Source: an uncultured Oscillospiraceae bacterium
GTDB lineage: Bacteria > Bacillota_A > Clostridia > Oscillospirales > Oscillospiraceae
Direction: 5' to 3'
Length of the DNA stretch: 6,029 nucleotides
Assembly: GCA_910579155.1 (NCBI GenBank)
Contig: CAJTTS010000160.1
Span: 1-6,029 of the forward strand
The notes under the pieces are model-generated. The model saw only the letters and a program-made list of their open reading frames with translations. It searched no databases and had not been told where the DNA came from. Made by a program: the position numbers and the translations under genes. Of the stretch, positions 1 to 3,340 are shown piece by piece; within the stretch, counting starts at the first letter, position 1; each line of letters begins with the position of its first letter.

Positions 1-27
1 ACTATAATGTACCCAATAGTGTGGACA
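1..27 (+). repeat. IS left terminal inverted repeat (IRL)
   Basis: Read inward, the left end begins ACTATAA, then has CCC at 12-14, AGT at 18-20 and GGACA at 23-27. The reverse complement of 1583-1610 has the same blocks in the same order with one extra base: ACTATAA, then CCC, AGT, GGACA. The seven-base outer match and the shared inner blocks support a real but degenerate inverted repeat. The end does not start with the usual IS3-family TG unless the true tip is the TGT at 8-10 or lies left of the window. Confidence 0.6.
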
Positions 28-129
28 GGTTATTGAAAAAAAGACACCCTTCTGGTACGCTAAGAGAAACCCCGTTTTGTAGACAGCCGGGTGCTGAAGC
101 GAAAAGCAAAACCCTGTTTTGTGGACAGG
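11..129 (+). repeat. Three subterminal direct repeats in the IS leader
   Basis: A 19-bp motif of the form ACCC-N6-GTGGACAGG occurs at 11-29 (inside the left inverted repeat), 69-87 and 111-129. The two inner copies match at 18 of 20 positions when taken as 67-86 and 109-128. The outer copy matches the innermost at 15 of 19. Copies of the terminal recognition motif in the leader could be extra transposase-binding sites or relics of an older element end. The rest of the 28-180 leader shows no gene. A possible weak promoter (TTGAAA at 33-38 with a poor -10 near 56-61) is too uncertain to list separately. Confidence 0.65.
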
Positions 130-180
130 TTTAAATCGAAATGGAACCCCAGACAGATAGAATGAGGATGGTGCAGAAGT

Positions 181-582
181 ATGGCAATTCAACCATTTAC
201 GCCGGAAGAAATCCAGGAATTGAAAGGTCATCCCGCTGTACAGAAAGTGAATGAATATTTTCTGCACCTTACCCCAGAATTTAAAGAATGGTTTTACCAG
301 GAAATCCAGCGTGGTAGACACACAAAAGCCGTTTTGCAGGAGGCTGGATTTAACACGGATATCATAGCGACTCGAATCCGCAGCATCCGTTCACATATTC
401 TGAAATGGAAGGCTGAACAGCCCAAAATGTCATCCCGATTTACCTCTTCACCAGCCCAGGCCAATGTTTACGAGCTCGCTGCGGCCCATGTGAAAATTGG
501 CAAACTGGAGCACGAACTGAAGCGTGCCAGACAGGAACTTGAATTTGTAAAAAAAATTATAGACGCTGGCAGGGAGGAGTAG
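181..582 (+). CDS. IS3-family transposase OrfA (HTH and leucine zipper)
   Basis: This 133-aa protein is the DNA-binding subunit of the transposase and the N-terminal part of the OrfAB fusion. Its N-terminal pattern (TPEEIQEL, then TPEFKEWF and a G-rich turn at about residues 44-57) matches the helix-turn-helix OrfA proteins of clostridial IS3 elements. Residues about 98-128 form a charged amphipathic helix with regularly spaced L/V/I residues, the family's leucine zipper used for multimerisation. It starts at ATG 181, with a GAGG 13 bases upstream as the only nearby Shine-Dalgarno-like sequence, so initiation may be weak. OrfA made alone typically competes with OrfAB and lowers transposition in this family. 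It ends at TAG 580-582, just before the orfB GTG. Confidence 0.9.
   Translation: MAIQPFTPEEIQELKGHPAVQKVNEYFLHLTPEFKEWFYQEIQRGRHTKAVLQEAGFNTDIIATRIRSIRSHILKWKAEQPKMSSRFTSSPAQANVYELAAAHVKIGKLEHELKRARQELEFVKKIIDAGREE
549..556 (+). promoter_or_regulatory. A8 slippery run for -1 programmed frameshifting
   Basis: Eight adenines span the end of the orfA frame (codons GTA AAA AAA ATT). The -1 frame is closed by a TGA at 540-542 but open from 543 through orfB, so the slippery run is inside the only window where a -1 shift can join the frames. Slipping on the two Lys codons at 550-555 would join OrfA residue 125 to codon AAT at 555, giving a fusion of about 463 aa. Frameshifting on A-rich heptamers is the established way IS3 elements make their active transposase. 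I did not identify a clear downstream stem-loop. The upstream or downstream GGAGG at 574-578 could also influence it. Confidence 0.82.
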
Positions 583-587
583 ATAGC

Positions 588-1571
588 GTGTTTGTTCCAG
601 CTCCGACAGGCGAGAGGTTTGCTATGATACAGGACACACTGTCTTCCCATGACAACATCCTGAGTGTTTCTGAGTTGTGCCGCATCGCCAATGTTTCTCG
701 CTCTGGATATTACCGCTGGGCCGCTGCTGCTGAATCCCGCGCAAGACGTGAGACCCAGGATCAGAATGATTTCGCACTGATTTTGCAGGCGTACAACCAT
801 CGTGGATACGCAAAAGGAGCGCGCAGTATCTATATGCGTCTCCTGCATTTGGAAACTCCCGTGTGCATGAATCTCAAGAAAATCCGGAGAATCATGAATA
901 AATACGGCTTAAAGTGCCCCATCCGAAAGGCAAATCCTTACCGTCGGATGCTCAAGGCAATGAGAACGAGCCATGTGGCGCCCAATCTTCTGCAGCGAGA
1001 GTTCCGAGAACATGGCCCGCGGAAGATCTTGCTGACAGACATTACTTACCTGACGTATGGCTCTGGGCAGCGTGCCTACATGGTAACGATTTTGGATGCT
1101 TACACCAAGCAGCTGCTGGCCTATGAAGTAAGCCAGTCTCTAAAAATCGACTTTGTCCTCAACGCAGTGAATCGGCTGATCAAAATCCATGGTGTTTCTC
1201 TACAGGCAGAAACCCTGATCAACAGCGACCAGGGTTCCCACTACACCAGCTTGAAATTTATTCAAATCATCCGGGACAATCATCTGCGCCAGTCCATGTC
1301 CAGAAAAGCCAACTGCTGGGACAACGCACCCCAGGAAAGCTTTTTCGGGCATATGAAGGCTGAGTTGGACTTGGCCGCCTGCGGCGATTACAACGACCTC
1401 CTTGCCCGTATAGACGATTGGGCAGACTATTACAACAACGATCGTTACCAATGGAACCTGGCACTCCTGTCTCCGAACGAATATGCGCGTTACCTGGAAT
1501 CTGGAGTTTATCCCTTAAAGAGATCTACGCCTACAGACCCCTTTGTGAAACCGTCTCAAGACCCTGAATGA
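588..1571 (+). CDS. IS3-family transposase OrfB (DDE integrase core)
   Basis: This is the catalytic half of the transposase, 327 aa from GTG 588. Residues about 57-114 form an HTH_21-type segment. The rve-type RNase H-like integrase core follows, with D151 (in LLTDITYL), D214 (in NSDQGSHYTS) and E250 (in DNAPQESFFG), 35 residues after D214, and the usual downstream basic residue K257. All catalytic residues are present and the reading frame is intact. AGGGAGGAG at 571-579 is a good Shine-Dalgarno sequence 8 bases before the GTG, so OrfB may be made alone as well as in the OrfAB fusion. Its frame is open upstream to 543, which is required for the fusion. It ends 7 bases before the stop of the convergent phage gene. 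Confidence 0.93.
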   Translation: MFVPAPTGERFAMIQDTLSSHDNILSVSELCRIANVSRSGYYRWAAAAESRARRETQDQNDFALILQAYNHRGYAKGARSIYMRLLHLETPVCMNLKKIRRIMNKYGLKCPIRKANPYRRMLKAMRTSHVAPNLLQREFREHGPRKILLTDITYLTYGSGQRAYMVTILDAYTKQLLAYEVSQSLKIDFVLNAVNRLIKIHGVSLQAETLINSDQGSHYTSLKFIQIIRDNHLRQSMSRKANCWDNAPQESFFGHMKAELDLAACGDYNDLLARIDDWADYYNNDRYQWNLALLSPNEYARYLESGVYPLKRSTPTDPFVKPSQDPE

Positions 1572-1578
1572 CACCCTA

Positions 1579-2910
1579 TTATTGTCCTTGACTTGGGGGA
1601 AGTTTATAGTTCCTGGCGGAGAAGGTGCCATAGTGGGTGTCCACATAGCTGATAAGCTGGGCGTCATCGGCATCCCGCCAGAACTTGGAGGGGTGCTTCC
1701 AGGAGACGGCCCCCTTGATCTCCATGCCGTCCAAAAGCTGATTGGATACCAGCGGTTTCAAATTCGGGTCATTCTCCAGAATGAGGGTGAGGTTGCGGAG
1801 GGTGTTCTTCACATTCCCGGCCTTGTCCAGCTCCAGCCGCTCCTGCCATTTATCCTCGTCAAACTCCTCTGCGGCCTGGGCCATCCGCTCCTGGGCGAAC
1901 ACGGCCTTGACACGCTCGTCCTTGAGGGCAAGCTCGGCCATGGCCTTGAACGAGGGCAGCTTGCCCGGTGCGGTGTCCGGTGCGCACCTGTCATCCCTGC
2001 CGCCGAACAGATGGAGCCGCACCAGATCAAATGTGTTCAGCAGCATCCCGCAGGCCGGGTCGGTGGCGTGGTGGCTGTAGGCAAATTTGCCATCATAGAT
2101 CACCACACCGGCGGAGGAGTCGGCGGGGATGTAGTCGTAGCGGCCATCTACATCGGACGGCTCGTAGATGTCGGAGAGGAACCGGTCGATGGCGTCCTCA
2201 ATGGAATAGGCGCGGCAGAACGCGCCGACCACACCCTCCTTTTCCAGCGGGTCCTCCTGCTTGGCGGCGGTCTGGCTGCGGATGGTGCTTTCGCGGGAGG
2301 AGGTGGGCAGCAAGGAGCAGTCCTTCCAGTTGGGGTGCGCCGCCAGGTATGCGTCCGGGTCCAGCCACTCGCCGTCTATACGGCGGAAGATGTACTCGCC
2401 GTTGGAGGGGGTGGTGGGCCAGTACATCAACTGGTGGGGACGGTAGCTGCACTCGTCAAACTGGTCGATTCCCCACTCGTCCGCAAAGTACCGGGCGATG
2501 GCGGTGTATTCCTCCGGCGTCACATCGCGGGTCAACGGTACCACGAGACGCACCCTGGGAGCCTCCGGGGTGTGGCCATGGGTGGTGTAGAGGCAGGCGG
2601 CGTAGCGGCACCCTTCGGTGAATCGCCGGATAAAATCGGTGTCAGCGTGATCCACATCCTCGGTCAGCATGGAGCGGCAGACCACATTCTCCCGCTTGCG
2701 GCGGTTGTCCCGGAGCTGGCCTCCTACAAAGCCGCCCTTGTCCTTGGCCCGGTCCTGGTCGGCCTTCGCCAGCTTGGGATACTCCTCCGCCGTTTCCGAG
2801 GTGCGGATGGTGGCGGAGAGACGGTCGCACAGGGCGTCAAAGCGGATGGTCTTATTCGGCCAGGTCTTGGCATAACAGCTATTGCCATAGGCGATGGGCA
2901 GATCACGCAT
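1579..2910 (-). CDS. VapE-type phage primase/helicase, truncated by the IS (N-terminal 443 aa)
   Basis: Full-length members have an N-terminal AEP-like primase domain, a middle region and a C-terminal VapE P-loop ATPase, and act in phage DNA replication. I place the start at ATG 2910 because AAGGAGG lies 9 bases upstream; the open frame runs 23 codons further but without such a signal. The AEP-like motifs are visible: D85-x-D87, then the TTHGH segment with H111 and H113, then D152 in DECSYRPHQLMYWP. The region before the helicase domain ends at VDTHYGTFSARNY, close to where the ATPase domain normally begins. The frame then enters the IS and stops. The Walker motifs are therefore missing from this product, and the rest of the gene should lie left of position 1. 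The start overlaps the preceding gene by 8 bp (ATGCGTGA). The primase half may still fold, but helicase function is lost. Confidence 0.85.
   Translation of the reverse strand: MRDLPIAYGNSCYAKTWPNKTIRFDALCDRLSATIRTSETAEEYPKLAKADQDRAKDKGGFVGGQLRDNRRKRENVVCRSMLTEDVDHADTDFIRRFTEGCRYAACLYTTHGHTPEAPRVRLVVPLTRDVTPEEYTAIARYFADEWGIDQFDECSYRPHQLMYWPTTPSNGEYIFRRIDGEWLDPDAYLAAHPNWKDCSLLPTSSRESTIRSQTAAKQEDPLEKEGVVGAFCRAYSIEDAIDRFLSDIYEPSDVDGRYDYIPADSSAGVVIYDGKFAYSHHATDPACGMLLNTFDLVRLHLFGGRDDRCAPDTAPGKLPSFKAMAELALKDERVKAVFAQERMAQAAEEFDEDKWQERLELDKAGNVKNTLRNLTLILENDPNLKPLVSNQLLDGMEIKGAVSWKHPSKFWRDADDAQLISYVDTHYGTFSARNYKLPPSQGQ
1583..1610 (-). repeat. IS right terminal inverted repeat (IRR)
   Basis: Read on the minus strand from 1610 inward this begins ACTATAA and contains CCC, AGT and GGACA blocks, matching the left end at 1-27 with one extra base. 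The VapE-type frame runs into it from 1610 and stops at TAA 1579-1581, so the last nine or so residues of that protein are IS-derived. The outer boundary could be off by a few bases, because the VapE family often has Arg-Asn-Tyr at this point and the ACTAT could be partly native. Confidence 0.55.
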
Positions 2911-3331
2911 GGTGTGTAACCTCCTTACAGTTGACAGTGAACCAGCGGATGGTCTGATTTTTGCGTCTGGCCTTTTCAATCTCGATGCTCATGCCCCTGG
3001 AGATGGTCTCACCAAACACCCACAGCTCAGCGCATTTTGAGAGCAGAACAAGGTCCATGAACAGGGCGAGGTCACGTTCAGCCCGGTTGCTGTCATCCAT
3101 GAACTGCGGGAAATAGAGATGCGGGGCCAGAGGGATGTATCCGCTGTCTACGGCGAACCGGCAATAGCGGCGGGCCTTCTCCTGGTTTGCGGCGATATCG
3201 CCGGAGAGCGGGGAGCAGATATAGGCCATAGGACGGTAGGCGTGAGTCTTGGCCTCCCGCTCGATCTTCGTGAGGGCCTCGTATGCGGTAGGGTCGAAGT
3301 AGCCCTCGGAATTTCGTTTATTTACACTCAT
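2903..3331 (-). CDS. DUF4406/DUF7768-like protein, nucleoside 2-deoxyribosyltransferase fold
   Basis: This is a 142-aa small cytosolic protein. The core shows YICSPLSGDIAANQEKAR at 37-54, PLAPHLYFPQFMDD at 67-80 and LWVFGETISRGMSIEIEKA at 103-121. These are the three signature blocks of the phage DUF4406-type proteins related to nucleoside 2-deoxyribosyltransferases, with E117 in the position of the family's catalytic or substrate-contacting Glu. The exact substrate is unknown; a role in nucleotide handling or base exchange during phage replication is inference. The start is ATG 3331, with GAGG 7 bases upstream overlapping the polymerase stop codon; a TTG two codons earlier is less likely. 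The roughly 34-residue N-terminal extension before the core is not recognised. The 3' end overlaps the VapE-type gene. Confidence 0.8.
   Translation of the reverse strand: MSVNKRNSEGYFDPTAYEALTKIEREAKTHAYRPMAYICSPLSGDIAANQEKARRYCRFAVDSGYIPLAPHLYFPQFMDDSNRAERDLALFMDLVLLSKCAELWVFGETISRGMSIEIEKARRKNQTIRWFTVNCKEVTHHA
2920..2926 (-). promoter_or_regulatory. Ribosome binding site of the VapE-type gene
   Basis: AAGGAGG on the minus strand lies 9 bases before ATG 2910 and inside the end of the upstream gene. It decides the start at 2910 over the longer open frame that begins at 2979. The arrangement implies translational coupling. Confidence 0.85.
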
Positions 3332-3340
3332 GGTCAAACC

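Larger units (their letters stand above)
1..1610 (+). mobile_element. IS3-family insertion sequence, apparently complete
   Basis: The element has imperfect terminal inverted repeats (about 1-27 and 1583-1610), a two-gene transposase unit with orfB in the -1 frame relative to orfA, an A8 slippery run in the overlap, and a DD(35)E catalytic triad. These are all defining traits of the IS3 family. OrfA resembles the HTH-plus-leucine-zipper type common in Clostridia. Both genes are open with no visible damage, so the element looks potentially active. It lies inside a VapE-type phage gene on the opposite strand and supplies that gene's stop codon. The outer edges are inferred from the inverted repeat match. 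The left flank is outside the window, so a target-site duplication cannot be checked. The element is less GC-rich than the phage genes next to it. Confidence 0.88.

Noticed and set aside
468..848. Minus-strand open frame across the orfA/orfB boundary
   Set aside because: It overlaps two well-supported transposase frames, has no recognisable domain and a weak start context.
1968..2621. Plus-strand open frame of 217 codons rich in Arg, Gly, Trp and Pro
   Set aside because: The composition is typical of an out-of-frame antisense reading, and it lies wholly opposite the VapE-type gene.
1582..2919. Long plus-strand open frame (445 codons) opposite the VapE-type gene
   Set aside because: It is antisense to a recognised gene, low in complexity (G/V/A-rich), has no known domain and no good start signal. 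It is a mirror effect of GC-rich codon use.
2911..2979. Longer VapE-type start at 2979
   Set aside because: The extra 23 residues (Arg/Ser/Lys-rich) overlap the preceding gene and are unlike the family. The AAGGAGG lies within this stretch and points to ATG 2910.
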